NCBI GenBank assembly: GCA_044371425.1
Contig: JBILTR010000003.1
Coordinates: 186,001-250,000 of the forward strand
DNA: 64,000 nucleotides
Origin: JBEISR01 sp044371425
Lineage (GTDB): Bacteria > Planctomycetota > Planctomycetia > Pirellulales > Pirellulaceae
Reading direction: 5' to 3'
The notes under the pieces were generated by a model. It was not told the origin of the DNA. It saw only the letters and a list, made by a program, of their open reading frames with translations, and made no database searches. A program made the position numbers and the translations under genes. This document shows, piece after piece, positions 36,801-40,956 of this stretch; position 1 is the stretch's first letter, and the number at the start of each line of letters is the position of its first letter.

Positions 36801-38406
36801 CCAGCCGACGGTTGGCGAAGACGGTACACTTCGCTTCACCCCAGCCAGCAACGCTCATGGCACCGCTCTGGTCTTCGTGACGGCAGTCGACAATGGCCCA
36901 GGCAATGCGCCCAACCAGAATCGCAGTGTCACTCAGACTTTGACGGTCACCATCGATCCAGTCAACGATGCACCGGTGGCGGTCGACGATTCCTTCTCGA
37001 CGAACGAAGACACCCTGCTGACAATTCCTCGGCCAGGTGTTTTGGCGAACGATCTGGATGTCGATCTCCCCAACGACGCATTGTCGGCGGTACAGGTCAG
37101 CGCCACCAGCATTCTGGGCGCCACAGTCGTCCTGAATGCGGATGGATCCTTCAGCTACGATCCTCGTTCGGTCAACAGCATCCAGGCTCTCAAGGAAGGG
37201 GAAACGGTCGTCGATCGATTCACCTACAGAGCCAGCGATCTGGCGGGAGCTCTTTCCGACTTGGCGAATGTCTCGATCACCGTTCGCGGTGTGAACGACG
37301 CGCCGGTCGCTCGGGACGATAACTTCGTCGTCTCTCCTGGCACTGCCAACCTGCTGCCGGTCCTCGACAACGATACCGACGTCGATTCTCCGATCGACGA
37401 GAAGACGATCGTCATCGGTGCGGTTCCGATCAATGGCACCGTCCGCGTCCTGCAGACAGGGCGCGTCGAGTATCGCCCCAATCCTGGATTCCGAGGTAAC
37501 GATTCGTTCAGCTACCGAGTACGGGACATCTTCGGTGCTTTGAGCAACGAAGCGTTCGTCTACGTGTCGACCAACAACCCACCGGTTGCGGTCAACGATG
37601 CGGTGCTGACGGGCGTCAACCAATCGGTCGACATCAACTTGATCCGCAACGACTACGATCTCGACGGAACGGTCAATCCAGACTCAGTCCAGATCGTTGT
37701 TCTACCCAGCTCGGGCTCGGTTCAAATCCTCGGCAATGGAGTGGTGCGATTCACACCTGGCAACAATTTCGTCGGCACGGCGAAGTTCGCCTACACCATC
37801 CAGGACAACGAGGGATCGTTCAGCAACGTCGCGGAAGTCACCATCCAAGTGACCGACACGATCTACCAGAATCCGGTCAATCGGTTCGACGTCAATGGCG
37901 ACGGATTTGTCTCTCCGATAGACGCTCTGCTGATCATCAACGACCTGAACCTCAATGGACCACGGCCACTGCCACCCGGTTCCTTCACGCCGCCTCCTTA
38001 CCTGGACGTCAACGGTAGCAACTCCGTGGAGCCCTCCGATGCACTGCAGATCATCAACTACCTGAATCTCATGGGCAACGGAGAAGGCCCGCTGGATGGG
38101 GAAGGCGAAGGGGAAGCAGTCCAGATCGTGTCGATGGTCTCTCCCGCTCAGATGATCTCAACCGTCGGACCACAGGTTGTTCGCGACCTCCGTCAGTCTT
38201 TGCTGGAAGCCGCCCTGGCGACCGAGAAGATGTACACGGTCCCAGCGATGCAGACGTACCGCGACGGACGACTGGATCGGCCCGATACCAGCACGGAAGC
38301 GATCGAAGCCTTGCTGGATCGCCTGACCTGGGAAGAGATGCAGGAGGAACACGAAGAGCGATCGGACGAGTTGTTCCGAGATCTCGATGACGACCTGTTG
38401 ATCTAG
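18811..38406 (+). CDS. Giant B: 6,531-residue secreted multidomain protein with two intact metzincin motifs and dockerin
   Basis: The start is ATG 18811 (AAGGG eight bases upstream); the in-frame ATG at 18778 has no ribosome site. NLERRELMA near residue 30 is a LEPR-xLL-like motif. A first protease domain (about 79-293) has HEAGHGHGLLH at 248-258; a PPC domain follows. A second domain has HEIGHMLGLGH at 891-901 with Met-turn TVMGSDG. Next come PPC and beta-helix domains aligned with giant A, a repetitive propeller-like block (25866-26895) that giant A lacks, a jelly-roll-like region, FEFD repeats, a GEVED domain split by two FEFD repeats, about 14 cadherin/Ig-like repeats (33090-37880), a type I dockerin (about 6358-6425, DVNGDGFVSPIDAL), a Gly-Glu linker and an acidic tail. 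Only two cysteines were noticed. It is probably a surface or matrix protein with proteolytic capacity; substrate unknown, self-processing possible. Confidence 0.88.
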   Translation: MGSSHKNRPAVESRESQLRREKFRRLLHENLERRELMATNAAAPIFAPGTTDEYVREWIDKLNNPGDGNTGQFNAPGQRWTNPVGGAGSAMGDTAVVTWSIVPDGTLVADGVNGGSDKPSNLIAFLDGIYGGGTGPVSQRPWFPLVQRAYDQWSQVAGISYVYEPNDDGVATSGNGNRGVAGVRGDVRIAGIRLDGNFGVLAYNYFPNSGGNGGFDGDMVIDTADRFYGDSSDGASGENRGLINVLMHEAGHGHGLLHVIPTNETKLMEPFVSDRFYGAQHDDILGTQQLYGDSSEPNDTVATASNLGALSNGTVPLTLRSLDNNNDLDFYQFSVNSAGKATISVTPQGQTYSVGPQGGTASTTNSLVYKDLVLELLASDGTVLALRNAGGAGVREEILDFDLPAGGTYRIRVSGTGAALPQLYDLSIRIAGTSVPISAQNPPRLLSVAANYGENFGVNRINVLDESPRELVFRFDGAQSIDPATFSGIRIYRAGEDGSFNTADDVLVSPAWIGHGDNERVVIARFAETLPDDVYRIEILGVDIASEGRSAIRNTEGEALRPRRAGTDRDTYYMNLELGARVVAVVPEPVERTGTALTQRKNQIDIYFNNDPLHDVAVTTSGLNDPTVVTPSFYQLIMTQDTTTPNDDVVILPTSVSYDPVTNKAVLTFAQAISSYGDRAETFRLRIGSEEVVPNSAAPSTPTIITPAADPGDTLVSSTDLGTLAGSSSFILREEVRAGSGRALPDYPGSNFDPGHRDIQDESHQEGGPDADPDISVLTYTFALGRSYGVDTAGRPLFSTISPDQMQRVREIFEFYAAQMGINFVETEGAGDLTVVVGDMAPLNQQSGPGGVIGVASSSLAIMDYAEAWDNTFGFGANIPNTQSFFMVAMHEIGHMLGLGHTYEQPTGTVMGSDGTFPSPTEWFFPGDVDVIHGQHLYRPDNRDVDIYRFVVPAGEKGAIHLETLADRLAESSQADTHLTLMERTPTGLKLLAVNDNYFGKDSFIRLDLDSAATDREFFVAVTVRGNSNFNALSKDTGSGGTTAGNYELRLDFRSTLVPQIVDSTNTPLDGDGDGTAGGNFNFWFRSAPESLTQAPGAPKTLFVDKGYTGSVSNGSLAQPFRSLPQAIAASSDGDIIRVAGSLGADGQLLTTRDNPAYEIGTGGTGNATLSDGKSLEVPRGVTLMIDAGAIFKMGGSAIIAGSSDASTDRSGGAVQVLGTPVSPVYFTSYKDESLGTDTNPLTTVPAPGDWGGIETRLDVDRAQGRRDREREGVFLNYIAFADMAYGGGQFGQGSLSRVITPVQMTESRATLLNNRFRNNADAGISADPNSFEYTTFSEPRYHIDEEYSLDYNRVGPVLQGNRFENNSINALRIRIDTLAGQALKPLTLSARLDDTDITYFLGENLIIQGTPGGPILETVRPDLTLIQQNPSTTTTGSLIAGETYNYVMTYVDIDGGQGVSSLPTNDITATGTGAILLTQLPAATGDFVARRLWRSQPGGFGPYELVAQLNKDAVSYTDTGISLGGALDPTPDTSFRARRDASLVIDPGVVIKSLGARIELGIRGNLIAEGSKAEPIIFTSRLDDRYGAGGTLDTNNDGNASTPSPGDWSGIVARHLSTLSIDTSLITHAGGVSSVPGGFATFNALEVHQATARLSRSVLESNASGGFGPGSTNRDARGPNDEAVIYVVGSQPILIDNIIRNNASTDTAAISIDANSLKATSVVDWGNQVGVAEFADYGLGNMGPLVQKNRLGDNAINGMRVRGATLTTESIWDDTDIVHVLQSSVIVPDFHTYGGLRLQSKVNESLVVKLQGSSAGFEATGRPLDIPTRIGGSLQVIGSPGFPVVLTSLLDDSIGAGFDPSGRPQSDTDGAGTTVGRPGDWRSIRISPYSNDRNVDTTFELEADKIQDRAVNDIPDNAQELGQLANTLRGGDENLRLGFSVHGTIAAPSDLDVYQFTATAGTMVWIDIDRTSGGLDSVVELIDQNGQILALSDNSLDDSILGTALYDSGVLGTKRVLPMDTSIFAYRNALIPEASVDFQSVNPLDAGMRLVLPGVAGSINPYFIRVRSSSLPPDATTSDRLWDAAEVRSGITIGSYRMQLRLQQTDEVGGSTVRFADVRFATNGIELLGQPLHSPLLGETGERPDPAGNPNEQPTGATPIGNIANSDRSGISIAAALTARTDVDWFRFSIQRDSIQSPGGRHIATSFDIDYADGLGRPDTTLWIFRDGALGPELVLLATDSDIADDRARPGQGADADDLSRGSFGSRDAFLGSIELPDGDYFVAVSNSSFAYNQMSQFSSANTTAPNLRVEPLDGFTRYSEDRFDNVAPETAFGPKAVAFTGSAADVVPWTLSDVTLFTARNNGTNGQFFYVNPLTGAYEANVSDTNTFRAIEDLAVQPNGTVKAFEYSSVTPGTVASDLNSGTFFTIDGADTGTVVGGYSNSGIQTFQGFPDPNDPAAAWTVEQAENGNGRIGHGMRFTAIGYGNFGQLGMFGVASRGNGQNTYRSVNVNPADGAASGGPLRPANNILYQLDPNSGFPVSFAGAANRGGAYRAQGAGTQIREAGRFDTNNVITGITAVDQILYAVSDAGEFFVVDPTSIIPSENFEFGPSYAAFNLGGPQTILRDDNGDPIEFTSLSTGPRNVSEGRYAQTLFGVTSTGTLYAFDIQGNPAPVFTRGRSSIQVPAGISGIDFSAMDENLWHLTDQRANDAGHGQPSTFNGSRTSPQGGGGNSLRFGFPQNPGNYLQGDWTGIYDLPGQQGTYDMPGGAWGAVESQLIDLRGYSADDQPMLYFNYLLQTETRNSSNNDGDNWMRDAFRVYAGTPDGQWILLGTNNSSNDNNYNNGNNEFDPSVSLYTDAFGKNYKAQEVFDTGEPGYSGSWRQSRISLAPVAGQQDVRIRFEFSSQGDMRSGDPVRGGVELMAVVPTALVDGDTFSVRNVEDGSDSTFEFDMGLVLNMPSGQSIPDGATITVEGTVFTFVYAATGAANEVVITPDMTPLNVAGEFRKVLERACFEVRTNTLSPNILNIKGGATAAGPHAVGGGLDSNLILGFPGVSIGNEPVDIHQEYPANYLTLFDVVTSDPNFGGGPASSPILRNPLSLLGAPDYTGGAAEPSATNTGAFSLGNGGQATISLFPLLNWFTSSGDSRPDLFIQEVGLPEDVFVEISEDGVTWIPVGMVGGCVVTIDLDAFGITPDVQYTFIRLTDDINQGPTTGPSVGADIDAVGTFFNAFNTEPQARLAVRDAIRVSLAQALNVAGQEDNIDVWDVYNDTVRLYGYQITDLGKLGGLIDPRAGDSFENDPQARRDQRAQNNRFEGVYIDDILIGFAERGEMVSGSVVGTFNNFDANSLLAAGGLPYTGQSLPVEPIETGTYQLEIRTSAEYGITGSPNELSLSPLVGARAFDTNERLAKQSSIVVTQASAIPDGTTFTLSDGFNEVVFEFDVNTSASDRAAGVAQGRVRVLIDPGFNSAQVAAAIRDAINIPSVQALLSISASTNDKLQVKSSQAAIDSSMVYLHGSAAGNLIGSTDLPASLSFFLYGLDSALGEDLGDSNRLRDQGQMIISSTFVRDSAQVGILVDSANRNQLQLAADVGPRPYPGTPRNLLTLNTALLASGAVIVNNVLANNGTGGLVISGDQQAGQTPAARSITRAINNTVVGNGTGTGIQVNQGAAPDLINNIITGFATGVAVDTASSAVTVLGANLFKSNANNVQGLAGGGNGSFPIFLGPNDPLFTSLTNGRYYLAPLSRAIDSSLASLQERAALSQVKNSMNLPSSPMISPSRDIGGLLRIDDPAVNTPGGQGQNVFIDRGAVDRTDFVGPTATLLNPLDNDADQVDIDRNTTYVRLLDGNLSYFSILLDESQGTGPDPATVTAQSVMLTENGRLLIPDVDYVFGYSVNSREIRLTPNSGFWRRDSVYEITLNNARRLQVSPTDGLGATDGNQLVATLADGSQVFLEYESGYILSVPRTSTIIVPATGSGPSGIVDGQRIRITNGATVGNFEFDTDGTVSPGFRRISIPAIGSAGQVRDAILLALQAPSNSDLNLAPKSVAADQIHLGTLAVHTVDVSGASLQLVGDPGGVTDGQTLVITRAGGSPLNFEYDLPSDGPVAAGRLPIAIERSDTYDDIARKTAAALSLYFTDGFSPVTAVEGGFVHVGGKPGDAIVTSGSRLALSGTPGVTESLNLTVPTAGGPAIADGARFSLRIGTTSVVFEFTKDLVVGSGNQPISIRNTDTAAQVASKIVAAINVAGLGLTSQANGSVITLNEPLGTVLNLLTSGLTSTGVPGGAVPVNFIPAATFTRELMAAQWVNSLRRIGLGVDAFLVGNQTVLVDGVQQISGVPSIAIDAIRDYAGNPLQANRANSLTQFTIVMPEMTMDYGDAPGAGSQTMQSDNGSRHAILPEDEPLLVLGQWVDADGDGQPDASATGDDYDSLMAGTLPLSVGTTGPAVLEMPGPVGLVGSTIVIRDPARHFVTFEFTNGTSASVPGAVAVNLAGAVTPTDVATRFTAAVLGALTSGRIDDLIPIQRGPVVDLGGTPEHLFDLSNASTVLRVQTGSLSLLGSSDIADYVDGQTWTVQDGAGGTVTWELHDSSTGPISVTAGNLPFAVDLSVATAAQVMQSLQAAIVAAISNRQISLPVPTLSGTMLTIAADDEDGVRFTEIFNSRANPTPVVVTSSGTGMLDAWFDWNGDGDFQDAGEQMLKSAPVRSGDNTFLILPPASASTGFLAARFRLSATGALLTNGVGIGGEVEDYLIEVLPGTPPVAVADTYGVDEDEVLVVAPIGVLTNDTDADAPTTLTVFDSDPLVPGIQPERSTEHGSLQLNSDGSFTYTPEPDYFGTDSFVYYAYDGRMKSNLPTTVVINVRPVNDAPTAVDDTASMIEDTTIVLPGSSIWGNDIKGPPNESVQNFRLVDAVLVDGTQGGNLQLDMVRDELRYTPRAHQNNRTQGPILVRVTVEDYGPAGGDANPLRSTATLTINISEINDPPTFTMPTSHSSREDQGLVTVPNFVTSILPGPAEATDEVAIDQQKVAFRVRAFQPSLFAVQPTIDASGTLTYQLAAQINNNNPPPTADLRVEVIAEDDGVRTPPPNDHEADARVFVINANPVNDAPEFTLNSLIVNTIEDAGPQTVTGFATGIRPGPAGAADEANQSLEFLVVVPANEQSAYIRLPAIDPATGNLTYQLAPDVNSRFPGLTLTFTVQLRDGGPNVPPHDVNVSPISTVTIRATEVNDTPGFTLPSVVVNVLEDNEAETSVAQTVIPNFATNITFGPSTALDEPLFQTQSFIILSNTNPTLFASDPSIDAAGTLRFVTAKDQNGQAVIVIHLQDQERNGPPDARVSPNRTFTINIRPVNDAPEFTIPATAPSIEDQGLVRIPGFATNMRPGPNTAFDELNTQTFTVNVVARDPSKFVVQPSIDATGTLTFRTAPDVNSSAAFNPLEVDVFLVDDGSSTPPDVNQSVTRTFRVVPTPVNDAPQFTLPNRQLTIIEDREEFLGIVNSSFVGFATNVLPGPATAIDEVNQTLTFDVTNSAPELFAVQPRIDVINGTGTLVFKTAPNKNGRATVVVRLRDNGASSPAPNTNTSGEQTITITIDPINDAPLFDIPATLAVDEDAGVRTVSGFATNIQRGPAGADDESVQEVTFFAEALDPTAFEIQPTIEANGNLTFKTAKDVNNNTPGKDLRVRVYLVDNGPSAPPPNTNRSVDKTVSLDIRPVNDPPIPGPHVVNIAEETSIVIQSADILATDLPGPIDELGQKLRITQVERTSDRGGTISPTFANGAITSFRYTPGTNVVGFDTFRYVVTDDGNPNRSATGTITITIDGVNDPPQFTPGPSLVTVNEDAPAVSQAWATNILPGPAGAIDEANQTVSFTVTATPSSLFSQGPAIDSNGVLTFTPAPDANGTALVEVQAVDSGSNVPPSQNSSAKVTLTIQINPVNDPPVFTAGPNVRVNEDSGAYSAAWATQKAAAAGLLLTPPRALDEASQVVTYSVTTNNATLFGIQPTVGEDGTLRFTPASNAHGTALVFVTAVDNGPGNAPNQNRSVTQTLTVTIDPVNDAPVAVDDSFSTNEDTLLTIPRPGVLANDLDVDLPNDALSAVQVSATSILGATVVLNADGSFSYDPRSVNSIQALKEGETVVDRFTYRASDLAGALSDLANVSITVRGVNDAPVARDDNFVVSPGTANLLPVLDNDTDVDSPIDEKTIVIGAVPINGTVRVLQTGRVEYRPNPGFRGNDSFSYRVRDIFGALSNEAFVYVSTNNPPVAVNDAVLTGVNQSVDINLIRNDYDLDGTVNPDSVQIVVLPSSGSVQILGNGVVRFTPGNNFVGTAKFAYTIQDNEGSFSNVAEVTIQVTDTIYQNPVNRFDVNGDGFVSPIDALLIINDLNLNGPRPLPPGSFTPPPYLDVNGSNSVEPSDALQIINYLNLMGNGEGPLDGEGEGEAVQIVSMVSPAQMISTVGPQVVRDLRQSLLEAALATEKMYTVPAMQTYRDGRLDRPDTSTEAIEALLDRLTWEEMQEEHEERSDELFRDLDDDLLI
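19045..19690 (+). other. First metzincin-type protease domain of giant B
   Basis: The zinc-binding motif HEAGHGHGLLH is at 19552-19584 and fits HExxHxxGxxH exactly. LMEPFVSDRFYG follows at the usual Met-turn distance. The preceding WSIVPDG...YDQWSQVAGISYVY segment fits the N-terminal half of a matrixin-like domain. Giant A has no intact equivalent at this position. Confidence 0.72.
21140..21600 (+). other. Second metzincin (matrixin-like) protease domain of giant B
   Basis: HEIGHMLGLGH is encoded at 21481-21513 and the Met-turn methionine at 21541. The upstream helix QRVREIFEFYAAQMGINFVE and the strand DLTVVVGD match matrixin layout. The aligned region of giant A keeps the helix but not the zinc ligands. 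Confidence 0.78.
25866..26895 (+). other. Propeller-like block specific to giant B
   Basis: About 340 residues rich in YQLDP, LYAVSDAGEFFVVD and LYAFDIQG strands sit between segments that are adjacent in giant A (before the shared ENLWHLTD / RNLWHLSN site). The repeated display-like strands suggest a beta-propeller or related fold. No family was identified with certainty. Confidence 0.45.
30610..31700 (+). repeat. FEFD repeats in giant B
   Basis: Units near 30615 (truncated), 30745, 31030 and 31365 follow the pattern DG..F.I..G....FEFD, GN..I, helix, AI. Further units lie near 27595, 27695 and 29075, and two are nested in the GEVED domain at about 32150 and 32490. They align with the array at 13621-15300 in giant A. 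Confidence 0.6.
31924..33086 (+). other. GEVED domain of giant B, split by two FEFD repeats
   Basis: The domain opens with MDYGDAPGAGSQ and closes with GGEVEDYLIEVLPGTPP; in between LDAWFDWNGDGDFQDAGEQ matches the usual GEVED core. About 640 bases (32116-32757) interrupt it between TGDDYDS and ADDEDGVRF and encode two FEFD-type repeats. The GEVED domain of giant A (about 15560-16100) runs without this interruption. Confidence 0.7.
33090..37880 (+). repeat. About 14 cadherin/Ig-like repeats in giant B
   Basis: Repeats of about 95-125 residues are joined by P(V/I)NDxPxF linkers. Units 3 to 11 carry an additional conserved stretch of the form LPGPxxAxDExxQ, then F.V, then PxIDxxGTLxF. Units 12 to 14 revert to the shorter form with NDxD and FTYR strands. 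Repeats of this kind usually bind calcium and form a long stalk. Confidence 0.75.
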
Positions 38407-38433
38407 ACTAGGAAGCGACCAGAACCATAGCAG

Positions 38434-38469
38434 AAGAAGGGCAGGCAACTTATGGGGTCTGCCCTTCTT
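38434..38469. terminator. Bidirectional terminator between giant B and the dinG-like gene
   Basis: An 11-bp stem, AAGAAGGGCAG (38434-38444) and CTGCCCTTCTT (38459-38469), encloses a 14-base loop. It lies 28 bases after the giant B stop and 9 bases before the stop of the convergent gene, and a short T-rich stretch follows on the plus strand. The position and symmetry fit a shared terminator. Confidence 0.72.
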
Positions 38470-38477
38470 TCATTGGT

Positions 38478-40544
38478 TCAAAAGCCCCAAGTGGCGGGGT
38501 CGGCGACCGATCGCCGTTCGATCGGGCAGTCCGGCAGAGCCTCCAGGAACGCTCGTCCATAGCTCTTTCGGACAATTCGCGAATCGGTGATCACCACCAT
38601 ACCGCGGTCGGTACCGGTTCGAATGAGCCGCCCGAACCCCTGGCGGAGCCGAATGACCGCCTCGGGAAGTTGATATTCCCGAAATGGCTGCCCTCCCGCT
38701 TGCCGGATCGCATCTAGCCTAGCCTCCAGAAGCGGATGATCCGGGACGCTAAATGGCAGTTTGGTGATCAGCACGTTCCTCAACGCCTCCCCAGGAACGT
38801 CGACTCCCTGCCAAAAGCTGTCGGCTCCAAAAAGCACTCCTCGAGGGTTCGCCTTGAACTGCTCAAGAAGCTGTCCCCGAGGAACTCCATCGGCATGGCT
38901 GTAGATGGCCAGCGATCGCTCCGCCATCCAAGGTGTCAATCGCTGGACCATCTTTCGGAGCAGATCAAAGCTGGTGAAGAGAACGAAAGCATGACCGTCG
39001 GTCACGCTGATCCAGCGCCGGAGCACATCGGGCAGCGCCGCTTCATAGGCCGCCGCCTCCGACGATGGATCAGGCATGTCTTCGATCAATACCAACTTGG
39101 CCTGCCGCTGGTAATCGAATGGACTTCCCACCTGCAGGGTGCTGGTGCCTGTGGCGCCAATCCTCTGCTGAAAAAACTCAAAGCCTCGATCGCGTCCGGT
39201 CGCTAGAGTCGCGCTGGTCAGGATGACAGGACGCGGCTGATCGAATAGCATCCGACGGATCGCGGGCCCGACGTCGATCGGGGATGAGCGCAAGGAAAAT
39301 CGAATCCCAAATCGCCCCGCCACCCGCTCCATCCAGTAGACCGAATCGGACTGCGACTGCTGAAGCCACCCAGACAGCGAGTCTCGGAGCACTTCCAGCC
39401 TCGCAACCGCAGCCATCATGTCCTGGCGAATGTTTTCGTTATCGTGATCCTTCCCAAACCGCTCCAATTGCTTGGCCAGTTCAGCCAGCTTCTCTGGCAA
39501 AGTCGTCTTGACCACCCAGGCCTCGCGCACTCGGCCCTGTGTCTCCCCCTGGTCCGCCCACCATTGATCCAGATCGTGCACCAAGTCGTCCAAGAGAATC
39601 ATGCAATGGTAGGCGTGCTGCGCCATGCTTTTCAGGTCTAGCGTCAGCAGCAGCCCCTTCTCCGTGCGCGGGTTGTAGAGCTTTCGAAGGACGAAGTCGA
39701 TCTGCGACGTGGTCAGCGAGATCCCTAGGTGCTCGCTGGCCACCGATTCCAATGTGTGGCATTCGTCGAAGACCACCGCGTCGTAGTCCGGCAGGATCTG
39801 CACTCCTTCTTCACGGAGCGCCAGATCGCTGAAGAAAAGCGCATGATTGACGACGAGAATCTGGGCGTTGGCCGCGCGCCGACGAGCTCGAAAATAGTAG
39901 CAGTCCTGATGATGCGGACAGCGGCGGCCCAGGCAATTCGATGAGTCGCTAGCAACTTCCCCCCAGACTCCCCCCATCGGCCGAAAGTCCAAATCGCTCA
40001 ACGAACCATCGGTCGTCTCGCCACTCCAGGACTCAATCCGTTCCAGTTGCTGATACTCTTCTTCCACCGCAAAAAGCGACGTGGCCCGTTGAAGCGCCAA
40101 TTTCAGCCGGCGAATACTGAGGTAGTTCCCCCGGCCCTTGACCAACACAGAAGTGAATTCGCGGGGCAGAATGGCGTTTAGCAGCGGCAGATCCTTGCCA
40201 ATCAACTGCTCCTGCAGGCTGATCGTGTGGGTGCTGATGATGACTCTTGGCGACCGTTTTTTCGAGGCATCCTCCGACGGCTCATCCTCCCACCCCCCTT
40301 GATCCTGTGCCGATACCAGCCGTCCTTCCTCCTGAGTCGCCATCAGGATCGCCGGCACCAGGTAGGCATAACTCTTACCCACCCCGGTCCCTGCCTCGAC
40401 AATCAGATGCTTTTGCTGGGATAGAGCCTGCTCGATCGCCTCGGCCATCTGCAACTGAGCGGGCCGATGCTCATAGGCAGAGATCCTTCGAGCGATCCAG
40501 CCTCCAGGGCCCAAGATCGATGCGACATCCAGCGATTCATCCAT
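38478..40544 (-). CDS. DinG/XPD-family ATP-dependent DNA helicase
   Basis: The 688-residue protein is a superfamily 2 helicase of the DinG/YoaA/XPD group. Motifs in order: Q-like HRPAQLQMAEAI, Walker A EAGTGVGKS, Walker B with DECH (FDECHTLE), TSATL, FWQGVDVPGE and the motif VI region QGFGRLIRTGTDRG. The iron-sulfur region holds three cysteines in NCLGRRCPHHQDC; the fourth ligand, usually a Cys in a GRxNYLC context, is Ser here (GRGNYLSIRRL). DinG enzymes unwind structured DNA or R-loops in replication and repair, so this is most likely a cytosolic genome-maintenance helicase. The chosen ATG at 40544 follows GAGGG; an upstream in-frame start at 40625 would add 27 residues without family match. 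Confidence 0.88.
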   Translation of the reverse strand: MDESLDVASILGPGGWIARRISAYEHRPAQLQMAEAIEQALSQQKHLIVEAGTGVGKSYAYLVPAILMATQEEGRLVSAQDQGGWEDEPSEDASKKRSPRVIISTHTISLQEQLIGKDLPLLNAILPREFTSVLVKGRGNYLSIRRLKLALQRATSLFAVEEEYQQLERIESWSGETTDGSLSDLDFRPMGGVWGEVASDSSNCLGRRCPHHQDCYYFRARRRAANAQILVVNHALFFSDLALREEGVQILPDYDAVVFDECHTLESVASEHLGISLTTSQIDFVLRKLYNPRTEKGLLLTLDLKSMAQHAYHCMILLDDLVHDLDQWWADQGETQGRVREAWVVKTTLPEKLAELAKQLERFGKDHDNENIRQDMMAAVARLEVLRDSLSGWLQQSQSDSVYWMERVAGRFGIRFSLRSSPIDVGPAIRRMLFDQPRPVILTSATLATGRDRGFEFFQQRIGATGTSTLQVGSPFDYQRQAKLVLIEDMPDPSSEAAAYEAALPDVLRRWISVTDGHAFVLFTSFDLLRKMVQRLTPWMAERSLAIYSHADGVPRGQLLEQFKANPRGVLFGADSFWQGVDVPGEALRNVLITKLPFSVPDHPLLEARLDAIRQAGGQPFREYQLPEAVIRLRQGFGRLIRTGTDRGMVVITDSRIVRKSYGRAFLEALPDCPIERRSVADPATWGF

Positions 40545-40956
40545 ACATCCCTCGATCCTTTCCCTGCAGCCAACCGGATGCGATCCGCAATTATTGGACC
40601 TGCCACCCGATCCCACCAGTTCCATCTAGCCGAAGAAATCCAAATTCCCCCATCGTTCCATTTCTACAGCCCGCTCCCTCCCGTTCGACGCTCGGCCGAC
40701 GAGAATCGCCTCAAAGATCGCTTGCGGCACACCGTTTTCTTGACACAGGCTCTCCCAGCTTCCAAAATGAAAGTTGGAAAGTCTGCCGCCGACTGGGACC
40801 TAAGGACGTCACGTCCCCCTTAGGCCCATGGTCCCCGCTGCCTTGGGAACGTCCGATTCTCAAGCGACTGGGCATCCGGTTTCCATTCGGCGGCTCCCAT
40901 GCGACATGGGCCCCCCTACCTCCATCCCCCTCCCTCCCAAAGAATTGAGGTGTCGC
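40545..40956 (+). promoter_or_regulatory. Divergent intergenic region with plus-strand promoter and leader hairpin
   Basis: No gene is supported. A strong -35 TTGACA (40740-40745), a 17-base spacer and the weaker -10 CAAAAT (40763-40768) point towards the DUF1549 gene, giving a leader of about 180 bases. In the leader, GGGACC (40795-40800) and GGTCCC (40830-40835) flank inner arms TAAGGACGT and ACGTCC...TTA, an imperfect hairpin interrupted by extra C residues. The downstream gene has GAGG at 40947-40950. Confidence 0.5.
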
